DNA from: CAIXOA01 sp041653635
Lineage (GTDB): Archaea; Micrarchaeota; Micrarchaeia; Anstonellales; Bilamarchaeaceae
Assembly: GCA_041653635.1 (NCBI GenBank)
Contig: JBAZFC010000001.1
Location: 558,001-622,000, forward strand
DNA: 64,000 bases
Direction: 5' to 3'
The translations under genes and the position numbers were made by a program. The stretch's first letter is position 1, and each line of letters starts with the position of its first letter. Positions 35,973-44,757 of this stretch are shown here, piece by piece. Under the pieces are notes generated by a model. It did not search any database. It was not told the origin of the DNA and was given only the letters and a program-made list of their open reading frames with translations.

Positions 35973-37280
35973 TCAGACCTTTATCTCCTCACCGATGTTT
36001 GGAACAATTACCTCGTAGCTCCTCTGCAGGCTCTCCTTCATTGATTTGAGGGCGTCCTCCTCCCCGTGGATGAGCACGATCTTCTTCAGCCCCTTTATCC
36101 CCTTTGCAAATTGTATCAGCTCGCTCTTCCCGGAGTGCCCGGAGATGCGTATCTCCCTCACCTTCATCCGCATCTTCACCATCTCATGGTCTATCTCCAC
36201 TTCCTTGTCCCCGTTGAGTATCTTCCTGCCGCGGGTGCCGTCCGCCTGGTATCCCATGAATATTATCTTGTTCTTGGGGTCGGGCGCCATGCGAGTGACA
36301 TAGCCGAGCGCAGGCCCGCCCGTGAGCATCCCGGAGGTGCTCACCACTATGGACGGCTCCTCAAACACGTCGTCCCTGTCCTTCCTGCGCGGCGTGTGGA
36401 AATACGGGCTCCTGAACGGGTCGTCGTCGCTCATTAGTATCCTGTTCTTTATCTCCTCCTTTGCATAGCCGAGGTTCTGCCTCGTTATCTTCATCCCGGT
36501 CCCAATCATGCCCTCTATGTATATCTTGGTTTCGGGTATTGCGCCGGACTTCATGTACGATTCAAGCAAAAGCAGTATCTCCTGCCCCCTCCCGACCGCG
36601 AACGAAGGTATGAGCACATGCCCCCCCTCCTTCAATGTCTCTTTTATCTCGTGCACCAGCTTCTTCATCGTCTCCTTGACCGCGGGGAGCTCCTCGTTCC
36701 CGTAGGTGCTCTCCATTATGAGCGTGTCGCACTGGAAGTTCCTGTCGCACCCGTCCAATAATTTGGTTCCGCGCACCGAGATGTCCCCGGTGTAAAGCAC
36801 CCTCTTCTCCCCCTCCACAAGCACCATTGCGCTCCCCAGCACGTGCCCTGCATTCAGGAGCGACACCTTGAACCCGTGCCCGGAATGGAACGGCTGCCTG
36901 AACTCGTGCAGGCGGAAGTTGTTCATCACCACGTCCACGTCCTTCTGCGTGAAGGTCTCGCTGCCCTTGCGCACCGCCTTCCCCAGCCGCGCATAATCCG
37001 CAAGCAGCACCGAAACCAGGTCCTTCGTCGGCTTGGTCGCATGGATGTGCGGCCTAAGCCCCTCCTTGAAAACGTGCGGCAAATATCCCGAATGGTCCAG
37101 GTGCGCGTGTGTGACCACTATGTCATGCAAATGTTTCCCCATCGCGTCGGGAATCAGCGGGTACTCGGTCTGCTCCCCGAGCTTCACCCCGCAGTCAAGC
37201 ATTATGTATTTTCCTTTCTCGTGGAGCATGAAGCAGTTCCTTCCGACCTCATGGGCCCCGCCGTAAATGTAAAGTTCCAT
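35973..37280 (-). CDS. Beta-CASP ribonuclease (archaeal CPSF-like, no KH domains)
   Basis: 435 residues. MBL motif VVTHAHLDHSGYLPH (near 55-70), LNAGHVLGSAMVLVE, YTGDIS, the ESTYGNE beta-CASP entry near 190, SFAVGRGQE, and C-terminal SGHSGKSELI and LIHGE motifs are all present. It acts in RNA 5'/3' processing or decay like aCPSF2 or RNase J. Archaeal CPSF1 carries KH domains at its N-terminus; this one lacks them. ATG lies 20-30 bases from a TATATA box shared with the divergent paralogue gene. Confidence 0.93.
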   Translation of the reverse strand: MELYIYGGAHEVGRNCFMLHEKGKYIMLDCGVKLGEQTEYPLIPDAMGKHLHDIVVTHAHLDHSGYLPHVFKEGLRPHIHATKPTKDLVSVLLADYARLGKAVRKGSETFTQKDVDVVMNNFRLHEFRQPFHSGHGFKVSLLNAGHVLGSAMVLVEGEKRVLYTGDISVRGTKLLDGCDRNFQCDTLIMESTYGNEELPAVKETMKKLVHEIKETLKEGGHVLIPSFAVGRGQEILLLLESYMKSGAIPETKIYIEGMIGTGMKITRQNLGYAKEEIKNRILMSDDDPFRSPYFHTPRRKDRDDVFEEPSIVVSTSGMLTGGPALGYVTRMAPDPKNKIIFMGYQADGTRGRKILNGDKEVEIDHEMVKMRMKVREIRISGHSGKSELIQFAKGIKGLKKIVLIHGEEDALKSMKESLQRSYEVIVPNIGEEIKV

Positions 37281-37299
37281 GCACTAGTTTTGATGGAAA

Positions 37300-37309
37300 T
37301 GTATATAAC
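37300..37309. promoter_or_regulatory. Shared TATA box between the beta-CASP RNase and paralogue 1
   Basis: TGTATATAAC reads as a TATA element on both strands. It lies 20-29 bases from the minus-strand ATG at 37280 and 31-40 bases from the plus-strand ATG at 37340. Confidence 0.5.
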
Positions 37310-37339
37310 GCTGCTTAACGCAATACAATCGGTGCTATT

Positions 37340-37951
37340 ATGGCGCAGCAGAGGCAGGCCGAGAAAGATTATGCGGCAGAGGCGGCAAAACAGGGCATGA
37401 CGCTTTCCGACACGTCTTACTCCATAGCCGGGAGGGGGCTGATATATGTTGCAACGGACAGGCCCCAGGGCTCATTCCAGTCGGTTGACGCGTACGTGAA
37501 TTACGTATATGAGAACAGGCACGACAAGAGCAAGGTGCAATTCCTCAACATTGATTTGAACAACCGCTACGGCGCGCGCAGCGAGCAGGACCTTCTTGCA
37601 AGGGAGATAGCTAGGCAGGCGGATGTGGAGATAGTCCCGCCCTTCCAAAGGGAGGCCAGGCGGGCCGAGGAAACGGAGCGGAGGGAGACGGTGATTGCCC
37701 GCGTCAATTACGAAGGAAGCGCGGTGCGGATTGAGATAGACGTTTCCGACATGAGGCAGGCGGAAAGGGATTCGCTCAGGCAGGACATGGAACAGATGGG
37801 GCCCAGGCCGGATGAGGATGCACTATCCACTTTTATCGACAGGCATCATAGCAGCATCGAGAAAATTACGGTACGCGGCAGGGAAGTCGATGTTGCTGAT
37901 CCCAGGTCTACAATTACGGATATAAACCGCATCGCAGGGAGAGAAGTATAG
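37340..37951 (+). CDS. Two-domain orphan paralogue 1
   Basis: 203 residues. Domain A (about 14-95) contains GLIYVATDR, then SVDAYVNYVYENRHDKSKVQFLN and NNRYG. Domain B (about 110-200) contains NYEGSAVRIEIDVSDM, a long helix, LSTFIDRHHSSIEKITVRG and a final helix. Domain A matches the 41.6 kb protein closely (YVRYIYENRYDRDKVRFIN). No signal peptide, so it is presumably cytoplasmic. No known family recognised; it belongs to the cluster described in the findings. Confidence 0.75.
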   Translation: MAQQRQAEKDYAAEAAKQGMTLSDTSYSIAGRGLIYVATDRPQGSFQSVDAYVNYVYENRHDKSKVQFLNIDLNNRYGARSEQDLLAREIARQADVEIVPPFQREARRAEETERRETVIARVNYEGSAVRIEIDVSDMRQAERDSLRQDMEQMGPRPDEDALSTFIDRHHSSIEKITVRGREVDVADPRSTITDINRIAGREV

Positions 37952-37975
37952 TTTATCATGCAATGGGTGGGACTT

Positions 37976-38107
37976 ATGGCAAAGGAAGCAAGGATGAAGC
38001 CCGCGCGGGAGGATGTTGCAGCAAGGTGGGAGCAGATAAAAGACTTGGTTCCGGTGCGCCTCATTGACGCAAACCCCGAGGCGCCGCGCCGCCAAAAGGA
38101 GGAATGA
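37976..38107 (+). CDS. Short ORF between paralogues 1 and 2 (43 residues)
   Basis: An open frame reads MAKEARMKPAREDVAARW and ends PEAPRRQKEE. GGGTGGG lies 4 bases before this ATG; an ATG 6 codons earlier (37958) is possible. It ends 4 bases before the next gene's ATG, and its last codons supply that gene's GGAGG ribosome site. Its charge and spacing resemble a small real protein, but the evidence is limited. Confidence 0.45.
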   Translation: MAKEARMKPAREDVAARWEQIKDLVPVRLIDANPEAPRRQKEE

Positions 38108-38111
38108 TGCC

Positions 38112-39422
38112 ATGCCACAAGGAACGCAGGAAGTGGGCGGGGCCCAAGCATCAAGGGGCAGGCAGAGCGAACTTGAGCTCACGCGCCAGCAGGGCTTCAC
38201 TGTTTACGGGCCGGTAAACCTGCCCAACTATGGCGAAATATATATCGCATCAAAGGACATATGCGTTTCCCCGCAGGAGCTGAGGGACTACGCATACCGC
38301 GTGCTGTTCCCGGAATCAAGCGAGAGCGACCCCAGCGAGCGCATAAGGTTCTTCCGCTCGGGGGAGACGAACCGCACCTACATCGCAATAGAGGAGGTGC
38401 GCGAGATATTCCGGAAGATGGACTGGGACGCAATCCAGATGTCCGAGGGCAACATCACATTCCCGGATTTCAATTCTGAGCAGCAATTCGTGGAGCGCAG
38501 GGACTTCGGGAACCGGCCTGCGCCAAGCCCCGCGCCAGTTTCCGCCGCGCCGCAGCTTGCCGCAAAGCGCGCGGAGGCGGAGGCAACCAGCGAAGGGGGC
38601 ATCCCATACCTGACCCGGGAGCCGAACGCCGAGGACGCATCCCACATCATCTGGGGCGACCAGACCGCCATGATAGGCAGCCAGAGCCGCAGCCAGCCCT
38701 CCGAGCTGGTGCAGCTGCAGAGGGAATACTTCGGGCTCAAGACTGATGCAACTTTCTATTGGAGGTCGCGCAATACCGAGGGCTACACAGCAATCTACTT
38801 CAACTTCATCTCCCCCGAAGGCGAGGCGCAGGACACGGCGCGGCTCGCGCAGGAGCTCGCGGAAACGCAGGGCGACATCACAGCGCTGATGGGCTTCGTG
38901 CAGAAGTACAGGGAAAACATAGCAGATGTCAGTGTGGAGAGCAGCAGGGGCGCGGGCGCCGGGCTCACTGCGGAGCAGTTCCTCACCACGCTTGCATCCA
39001 TGGCCGGGCTTGAGCCCGCGGTTGCCGCAACCGCCGAGCCGTCCGCATACGGCGCCAAGGCGGCACTTTCCTCCGGAATCGTCGCGGAGCGGGCGGCTGA
39101 ATACGGCGCACAGGTGATAGCGGCGCCCGGCGATAATGTGATGGCTTCCTTCCCCTCAGTCACTTACTCCCTCAGGGACGGAAGGACCGGAACCCTGGAC
39201 GGCTACTTCACCATAACGCTGCCCACGGACGAACTGGAGGCGTGGAAGGTGCTCGTGGACCTCCAGAGGATTGCGCGCGCACTGGAGCGTGGCGAGCCGA
39301 TAAACGCGCCGCTGCAGGACCTTCTCACCAATTACAGGGACAGCATAAATTTCATAGAGATGCAGGACTCCAACGGCACCCGGCTCAACGGATCAATGAT
39401 ATTGTACCGCCTGCAGGAGTAG
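38112..39422 (+). CDS. Two-domain orphan paralogue 2 with duplicated B module
   Basis: 436 residues starting MPQGTQEVGG; GGAGG lies 9 bases before the ATG. Domain A is at about 30-115 (GFTVYGPVNLPNYGEIYIASKD, RIRFFRSGETNRTY). An Ala/Pro linker follows near 135-160. Two B-type modules are at about 210-300 (YTAIYFNF, helix, MGFVQKYRENIADVSV) and 345-436 (GYFTITLPTDEL, helix, LQDLLTNYRDSINFIEMQ). No signal peptide or TM helix. Function unknown. Confidence 0.72.
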   Translation: MPQGTQEVGGAQASRGRQSELELTRQQGFTVYGPVNLPNYGEIYIASKDICVSPQELRDYAYRVLFPESSESDPSERIRFFRSGETNRTYIAIEEVREIFRKMDWDAIQMSEGNITFPDFNSEQQFVERRDFGNRPAPSPAPVSAAPQLAAKRAEAEATSEGGIPYLTREPNAEDASHIIWGDQTAMIGSQSRSQPSELVQLQREYFGLKTDATFYWRSRNTEGYTAIYFNFISPEGEAQDTARLAQELAETQGDITALMGFVQKYRENIADVSVESSRGAGAGLTAEQFLTTLASMAGLEPAVAATAEPSAYGAKAALSSGIVAERAAEYGAQVIAAPGDNVMASFPSVTYSLRDGRTGTLDGYFTITLPTDELEAWKVLVDLQRIARALERGEPINAPLQDLLTNYRDSINFIEMQDSNGTRLNGSMILYRLQE

Positions 39423-39424
39423 CC

Positions 39425-40333
39425 CTATTCCTGTGCGGGCTGCGGATGGAGTTCGGAGTCAGTTATCTCCGCCTCCCCCCCATTATACACTATAGTGTAT
39501 GCACCATCGCCCCTCCTTATCTCCGCCCTTCCCCGCACCGCTTCGGGCATGACTATGGTGTGCATATCTATCCTGGGTTCGCCGCTGAAATCCGCGGAGA
39601 GCACGTATGCGTTCGCGCTCCCGTCCTTCACGAGCAGCGCAACGTCGCCAGCGGAAAGCAACTGCCACCCCTCCGATGGCTCAAATTGGATGTCCGCATA
39701 GAGGATTGAAGCCAGGCTCACCCCGCGCGCGCTGAGCAGGCCGTACCTGTTCATCATGAAGATTGTTGTCATCCCGTCTTTGTAGGACGCGCCCGCGGAA
39801 AGCAGGGAATCCCCCTGGAACATCGGGTTGAGCCCGAAGGAGATTGCGTGCGCATCACGCTGCGGCTGCCCGTCCACCACTATCTCGCGCTCCCCCCTCT
39901 GCCATGCGGCCCAGCCGGTGACCAGTATCGCGGTGTTCTCGGTTATCACGACAGTATGCTCCGCACCCGGGATGACCGTTCTCACGCCCCCCGGGTTCCG
40001 GCCGGTTATGGTGTAGGTGAACAGCAGCGCCTCGTCCTTGAGCTTGTATTCCATCCCGTATATCTGCCTGCCGTCGTAATTCGCCGGGAAAAGGAAGCCG
40101 GTGGCCGCGGCCACGCCGTCCCGGCTGGCGCTGAACCGCTCATCTGTGAATTCAAACGCCTCGTTGCGCCGCTGCGCATTCGGCCGCCCGCCCCACCTTT
40201 CCCTGGGCACGGGCACCACCTCTATCCGCTCAAGCACGGAAGGGACCATCTTCACGGCGGGTATCGGCACCACAGGCTCCGCAGTTTTCGGCACTTCTTT
40301 TTCGCGCTCAGCCTGCCCGCCAATTTTCGCCAT
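39425..40333 (-). CDS. Beta-rich orphan protein inside the paralogue cluster
   Basis: 302 residues on the opposite strand to its neighbours. After a Pro-rich N-terminus it shows regular beta strands (HTVVITENTAILVTGW, GMTTIFMMNRYGLLSA, GDVALLVKDGSANAYVLS), which could be a small beta-propeller or sandwich. No signal peptide is seen. The box AATATATACC is about 30 bases before ATG. The gene at 42335 has a similar make-up. Confidence 0.65.
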   Translation of the reverse strand: MAKIGGQAEREKEVPKTAEPVVPIPAVKMVPSVLERIEVVPVPRERWGGRPNAQRRNEAFEFTDERFSASRDGVAAATGFLFPANYDGRQIYGMEYKLKDEALLFTYTITGRNPGGVRTVIPGAEHTVVITENTAILVTGWAAWQRGEREIVVDGQPQRDAHAISFGLNPMFQGDSLLSAGASYKDGMTTIFMMNRYGLLSARGVSLASILYADIQFEPSEGWQLLSAGDVALLVKDGSANAYVLSADFSGEPRIDMHTIVMPEAVRGRAEIRRGDGAYTIVYNGGEAEITDSELHPQPAQE

Positions 40334-40398
40334 ATTACTACATACGTTGGCGAAGGTATATATTCCATTTCCCGCTCCCGCGCCGCCATACAGAAACC

Positions 40399-40406
40399 TA
40401 TTTAAA
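40399..40406 (+). promoter_or_regulatory. TATA box of paralogue 3
   Basis: TATTTAAA lies 34-41 bases before the ATG at 40440, and AAGGTG (40427-40432) lies 7 bases before it. Together they decide that start over a much longer upstream frame. Confidence 0.55.
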
Positions 40407-40439
40407 CAAAAAGCAAGGCATATAGTAAGGTGTAATTAT

Positions 40440-41558
40440 ATGCCAGCTCCAGTCGCTCAACCGGAAAGGGAATTAAGGCGTGGGGAAACCAGCGAGGTTA
40501 CGGTCGCGCAACTGCAGACGGAATACCGCAACCAGGGATTCACTATTCTTAGGGCTGGCGAGGAGCTCTCCGGAGGGCTCAACAGGAACCTCTGGGCGGC
40601 ATACAACCCGGAAACCGGCGACACATACATGTTCAGGCGCAACAAGGAGGTCAGCTTCGGCACCTCGCAGGACGTGCTGGAGGCGGTTAAGGATTACGTT
40701 GATTCCGAGAACAGCAGGCGCGCCATGGCGGGCATAGGCGAGGAGATAGACCGCCGCGCCGTCACCGGCACCATGGAGTCTATTGGCTCGGACATAGCGG
40801 CAAGCCGCCGCGCAAGGGAGCAGCGGCCCGCCACCGCGGCCACTGAAACCCAGGTGCAGGCAGGCGCGCGCACCGCGGCCGGCGAGGAGCTTCCGGCGGA
40901 GCAGGGAAGGAAGATTGACGAGCTGAGGGAGCAGATGAGGGCAGGCACTTTCCTGGAGCCCGTTTCCGGGAGAAGCACACGGGCGCCAGCAGAAACAACT
41001 CAGACATCTGCCGCCCCGGAAACAATCAGCGCGGAGCAGGCGAGGAAGATTGATGAGGCGCTTAATCTAGGCAGCATACTCAGCACCGGCCCGGCGATGG
41101 GCGTGGGCACGGAAACCCAGCGCAGGCGGGAGGAGCCGCGCACGGAGGAAGCCGCGCCCAGGGAGGAGACGCGCGCCCCGGCAACTCCCGTGAGGCCAAC
41201 GGCGCCTGAGGGGCCTAGGCAGATAGTCGCAGGCAGGCCCGTCGTGAGGCCGCGCGAGGAAGCGCCCGCGGAGGCGGCGGAGACCGCGCATGCGGGGGCA
41301 GGATATGAGCGCATAGGGGTGAGCTTTGATTACAGCGTGGAGGGGCTCAACTCCGAAGAGAGCAGGAGGCTGAAGGCGCAGGTGGATGCCGCATGCTCGG
41401 CAAGGGACCCCTACGCTCTCGCAACATTCATCAGTTCACATCCGGACCTGGAAATAACCAACATCAGGTTCAGCGGGATTGACCGCACCCAGTACTCCGC
41501 GGACGGCGGGGCCACGCTGGCATCCGAGCTGCTCAGGTACAGGCGCGAGTCAGCATAA
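40440..41558 (+). CDS. Two-domain orphan paralogue 3
   Basis: 372 residues starting MPAPVAQPERELRRGE. A diverged domain A (about 28-85) contains GFTILRAGEEL and TYMFRRNKEVSFG. A long Ala/Glu/Pro/Arg-rich linker (about 110-285) includes a repeated motif (AEQGRKIDELREQM and AEQARKIDEALNLG). The B module (about 290-372) is ERIGVSFDYSVEGL, helix, LATFISSHPDLEITNIRFSG. No signal peptide. Confidence 0.72.
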   Translation: MPAPVAQPERELRRGETSEVTVAQLQTEYRNQGFTILRAGEELSGGLNRNLWAAYNPETGDTYMFRRNKEVSFGTSQDVLEAVKDYVDSENSRRAMAGIGEEIDRRAVTGTMESIGSDIAASRRAREQRPATAATETQVQAGARTAAGEELPAEQGRKIDELREQMRAGTFLEPVSGRSTRAPAETTQTSAAPETISAEQARKIDEALNLGSILSTGPAMGVGTETQRRREEPRTEEAAPREETRAPATPVRPTAPEGPRQIVAGRPVVRPREEAPAEAAETAHAGAGYERIGVSFDYSVEGLNSEESRRLKAQVDAACSARDPYALATFISSHPDLEITNIRFSGIDRTQYSADGGATLASELLRYRRESA

Positions 41559-41598
41559 ACCGCGGGCAAGGCCATCCGTTTTCCGGCGCCTCGGCATT

Positions 41599-41606
41599 CT
41601 TTTAAA
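41599..41606 (+). promoter_or_regulatory. TATA box of paralogue 4
   Basis: CTTTTAAA lies 29-36 bases before the ATG at 41635, with AGGTGA 1-6 bases before the tandem ATGs at 41635 and 41638. Confidence 0.5.
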
Positions 41607-41634
41607 CAGTTCCTGAGTGTTATATATAGGTGAA

Positions 41635-42330
41635 ATGATGCCAAGGGCAGCCGAACAAAGGAAGGATGAGGTTATTGAGGCCGCGGACCATGGGCTTACT
41701 TTTTCAGGCCAGGCGTACCAGGTGCGCAACCTCGGCGAAATCCACGTCGCGGCAGACAGGACGCGCGACTCTTTCGCAAACAACGATGAATACGTTAGAT
41801 ACATTTATGAGAACAGGTATGACCGGGACAAGGTCAGGTTCATAAACGAGGCGCAGAACAACCTTTACAGGGACCCGAAATACCAGGACAAGATTGCGGG
41901 CGAGATTGCGAAGCAGGAGGGCGTTGACATCGCAGCGCCGCCGGCCACTTTCCGCGAGGAGGCGCAGCAGGAGGAAGAGTTCACCGCGGAGCGCATGGAG
42001 ATACGCGGGCAGGCAACGCCGAGGGAGGAGACGGCGATCTTCAGGACTTCCTTCTTTGGAAGGCCGGTGAGGTTTGAGATGGACGTTTCCAACATGTCCG
42101 AAACGGACAGGGAATTCCTGCGCGGCAGCATTGATGGCCTTGGGAGGGCGACAGCCGGCAACATGGACTACACGTTCTCCACGTTCATAGACAACTTCAA
42201 GGACAGGATAAAGGGCCTCAGCATGGAATTCACGGACGAGAACCTGAACAGGTCCTGGGGCGCGGTCCCGATGGAAGGGACCGGCAGCGACATTGTTGCA
42301 GAGATGCGCAGGCTCTCCGGCAGGGCATAA
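41635..42330 (+). CDS. Two-domain orphan paralogue 4
   Basis: 231 residues. Domain A (about 17-100) has GLTFSGQAYQVRNLGEIHVAADR and YVRYIYENRYDRDKVRFIN, nearly half identical by eye to paralogue 1. A Glu/Gln-rich linker follows. Domain B (about 125-225) has FFGRPVRFEMDVSNMSETD, a long helix, and STFIDNFKDRIKGLSMEF. No signal peptide. The next gene starts 5 bases after the stop and is probably cotranscribed. Confidence 0.75.
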   Translation: MMPRAAEQRKDEVIEAADHGLTFSGQAYQVRNLGEIHVAADRTRDSFANNDEYVRYIYENRYDRDKVRFINEAQNNLYRDPKYQDKIAGEIAKQEGVDIAAPPATFREEAQQEEEFTAERMEIRGQATPREETAIFRTSFFGRPVRFEMDVSNMSETDREFLRGSIDGLGRATAGNMDYTFSTFIDNFKDRIKGLSMEFTDENLNRSWGAVPMEGTGSDIVAEMRRLSGRA

Positions 42331-42334
42331 TCCT

Positions 42335-43195
42335 ATGAAAAAGAAGCAGGCGGTTGCGGACGCGAAGCGCGACTCCACTGCGAGGAAGCCCATCCACAAG
42401 CCCCGTCGTGGTGCCGCCGCGCTTCTCTCATTGGGGATGATACTTTCACCGCAGCCCGCGCATGCGCGCACCCCATCCACCCAGTCCCCCATCCCCCAAC
42501 CCACGCTTCCCAGCCCCGCAGAGGGAGGGACATCCGTCTTTTACCCGCAACCCGCGCCAATAGAATACTCCGAGGCGTTCAGGGACGCGAATTTCACCTG
42601 CGAAACCGGGGAAGGCATGGCCCGCATAAGCGGCGATGTGGAAGGGGAGAAGATAGAATTCCCCATCCCGCTGGACCTCGGGGAGGTGCGCGGCGTATTC
42701 CGCACCGGCCCCCGTATCAGGCTGCTTTCTGAAAATTACCTCATAACCGCAGGGGCGGACGGTTCCTTGGCCACGAACATTTCGCTGCCCCAGGCAGCAA
42801 AAGCCGCGGGAATCTCGGCCTGGCTTTCCACCGAAAGCATGTTCTACCTTCTCTCTTCTGACGGGAAAATACATGCCACAAATCCCGAGGATACGGCGTG
42901 CCCGTGGTATTCCGGCGGCCCGTTCAGGGCAGCGGAAGGCGCACGGCTCATGGAAGCAAGAGGCCTGCTCGCAATCGTGCAGGGCTCGGATACGGCGGTC
43001 ATCCTCGTCAAGGTCGTTCCCGATGGCGTATGGGATTCATTGTCCGTCCGCCTCAATTTCCAGCCCGAGGGGAAACCATCGGTTTCCATAATTGCATCGC
43101 AGCTCCGCGTCATTTTCAGCAACTGCGAAGTGACGATAGACATACCCACTGAGGGGGAAATCGGCTCCGTGGTTCCGCTCGTCACAAGGCACTGA
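42335..43195 (+). CDS. Membrane-anchored or secreted beta-rich orphan protein
   Basis: 286 residues. A basic N-region of about 25 residues precedes a hydrophobic segment (AAALLSLGMILSPQPAHA) that fits a signal peptide with an AxA site. A Pro-rich stretch follows (STQSPIPQPTLPSP). The rest is repeated beta strands (ARISGDVEGEKIEFPIPL, NYLITAGADGSLATNISL, SMFYLLSSDGKIHATN), perhaps a propeller. It starts 5 bases after paralogue 4. Confidence 0.7.
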   Translation: MKKKQAVADAKRDSTARKPIHKPRRGAAALLSLGMILSPQPAHARTPSTQSPIPQPTLPSPAEGGTSVFYPQPAPIEYSEAFRDANFTCETGEGMARISGDVEGEKIEFPIPLDLGEVRGVFRTGPRIRLLSENYLITAGADGSLATNISLPQAAKAAGISAWLSTESMFYLLSSDGKIHATNPEDTACPWYSGGPFRAAEGARLMEARGLLAIVQGSDTAVILVKVVPDGVWDSLSVRLNFQPEGKPSVSIIASQLRVIFSNCEVTIDIPTEGEIGSVVPLVTRH

Positions 43196-43204
43196 CGCGC
43201 CGCA

Positions 43205-43561
43205 TTAACCATTTTTTATCGCCATCAGCGGAAGCAGCGCGCATTTCAATCTTGATGGATTTTTGGAAAGGTCCAGCCCGAGCAGCTCCATTATCTTTTC
43301 CTTATCCAGCTTCCTTAGCTCTTCCAGCGTCTTCCCTTTTGCATAATCCGCAAGCAGGGAGGCGGAGGCGATGCTTATCGCGCACCCCTCGCCCGTAAAG
43401 GAGGCATCAACCACTTTCCCGCCCTTAATCTTCAAAAATATCTTTATCCTGTCCCCGCAGACGGGGTTCGCGCCCTCCGCAACCAGGTTCGCACCCTTCA
43501 TCTCCTTCCGGTTGGGCGCATTCTTCCAGATGCCAATTATCCGTTCATACTCTATGCTCAT
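43205..43561 (-). CDS. sufU: SufU/IscU-type Fe-S scaffold
   Basis: 118 residues with three conserved Cys: ANPVCGDRIKIFL (C35), GEGCAISIASASLL (C60) and RLKCALLPL (near C106). The GEGCAIS form is that of SufU/IscU scaffolds, which receive sulfur from the desulfurase. Its ATG overlaps the sufS stop (ATGA), so the two are coupled. Confidence 0.92.
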   Translation of the reverse strand: MSIEYERIIGIWKNAPNRKEMKGANLVAEGANPVCGDRIKIFLKIKGGKVVDASFTGEGCAISIASASLLADYAKGKTLEELRKLDKEKIMELLGLDLSKNPSRLKCALLPLMAIKNG

Positions 43562-44757
43562 GCAAATACCCGCTTTACTTTCTTTATGCCTTCAACCAGC
43601 CGGTCCACTTCCTCTTTAGTATTATACAGATGGAAGCTCGCCCGCGCAGAACTCTCCAGCCCGAGGCGGTCGTGCAGCGGCTGCGCGCAGTGGTGCCCGC
43701 TCCTTATCTCTATCCCGTCCTCATCCAAAATAGTGGCAACATCGTGCGGATGCACTCCCGGAACGTTGAAGGAAACCAGCCCCGTCCTTTTCTTCGCATC
43801 CATCGGCCCGTAAATCGCAACCTCATCCTTCAGTTTCCCAATCGCATAAGAAATCAATTCAATCTCGTGCTTCCTTACCTCGTCCATTCCAATCCTATTC
43901 AGGTAATCAACCGCCACCCCAAGCCCTATCGCACCCTCTATATTGGGAGTCCCTGCCTCAAACTTGTGCGGAAGCTCGTTCCATTTGGAGCCCTCCTTCT
44001 TCACTTCTATTATCATGTCTCCTCCGTAAAGGAACGGCTCCATTTTCTCCAGAAGCTCCTTCTTCCCATAAAGAACCCCGATTCCCGTGGGCGCAAGCAT
44101 CTTGTGCCCCGTGAATGCAAGGAAATCGCAGCCCATTTTCTTCACATCCACGGGCATGTGCGGCACGCTCTGGGATGCATCTATGACCGCAACCCCGCCG
44201 CCCTCGTGCGCAATTTTGCAAATCCTATCCGCATCATTTATCGTCCCAAGCACATTGGACGCATGCAGCATGGAGACTATTTTGGAGCCGGATGCCTTCT
44301 CCAGCCCGGCAAGCTCCCCATTCGCATCAATATCCACGAATTCCAGCTTCGCCTTCTTCTTTTTCGCAAGGAACTGCCACGGGACGAAATTGGAATGGTG
44401 CTCCATTATGGAGATGGAAACCCTGTCCCCGGCACCCACATTCGCCATGCCGTACGAATACATCACGAGGTTCAGCGCCTCGGACGCATTCTTCACAAAA
44501 ATAATCTCCTCCTCGCTTGCATTCACGAACTCCGCAATTTTCCTGCGTGCATCCTCGTACGCGACCGTGGATTCCTCGCTCAGCTTGTGCACACCCCGGT
44601 GCACGTTCGCATTATACTCGGAATAATAGCGCACAATCGCATCTATCACTTCGCGCGGCTTCTGGCTCGTGGCCCCGTTGTCCAGGTATGCCATCTTCTT
44701 TCCATTCACAACCCTTTCCAGAATCGGAAAATCCTTCCGTATCTTTTCCACATCCAT
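43558..44757 (-). CDS. sufS: Cysteine desulfurase SufS
   Basis: 399 residues. PLP lysine in AFTGHKMLAPTGIGVLYG near residue 220; catalytic Cys in IRSGHHCAQPLHDRLG near 355; N-terminal YLDNGATSQKP and IMEHHSNFVPW complete the SufS profile. It removes sulfur from cysteine for the SufBC scaffold via SufU. ATG directly follows the sufC stop. Confidence 0.97.
   Translation of the reverse strand: MDVEKIRKDFPILERVVNGKKMAYLDNGATSQKPREVIDAIVRYYSEYNANVHRGVHKLSEESTVAYEDARRKIAEFVNASEEEIIFVKNASEALNLVMYSYGMANVGAGDRVSISIMEHHSNFVPWQFLAKKKKAKLEFVDIDANGELAGLEKASGSKIVSMLHASNVLGTINDADRICKIAHEGGGVAVIDASQSVPHMPVDVKKMGCDFLAFTGHKMLAPTGIGVLYGKKELLEKMEPFLYGGDMIIEVKKEGSKWNELPHKFEAGTPNIEGAIGLGVAVDYLNRIGMDEVRKHEIELISYAIGKLKDEVAIYGPMDAKKRTGLVSFNVPGVHPHDVATILDEDGIEIRSGHHCAQPLHDRLGLESSARASFHLYNTKEEVDRLVEGIKKVKRVFA

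Noticed and set aside
40101..40439. 113-codon N-terminal extension of paralogue 3
   Set aside because: The stretch overlaps the divergent gene at 39425-40333, while a TATA box and ribosome site mark the ATG at 40440.
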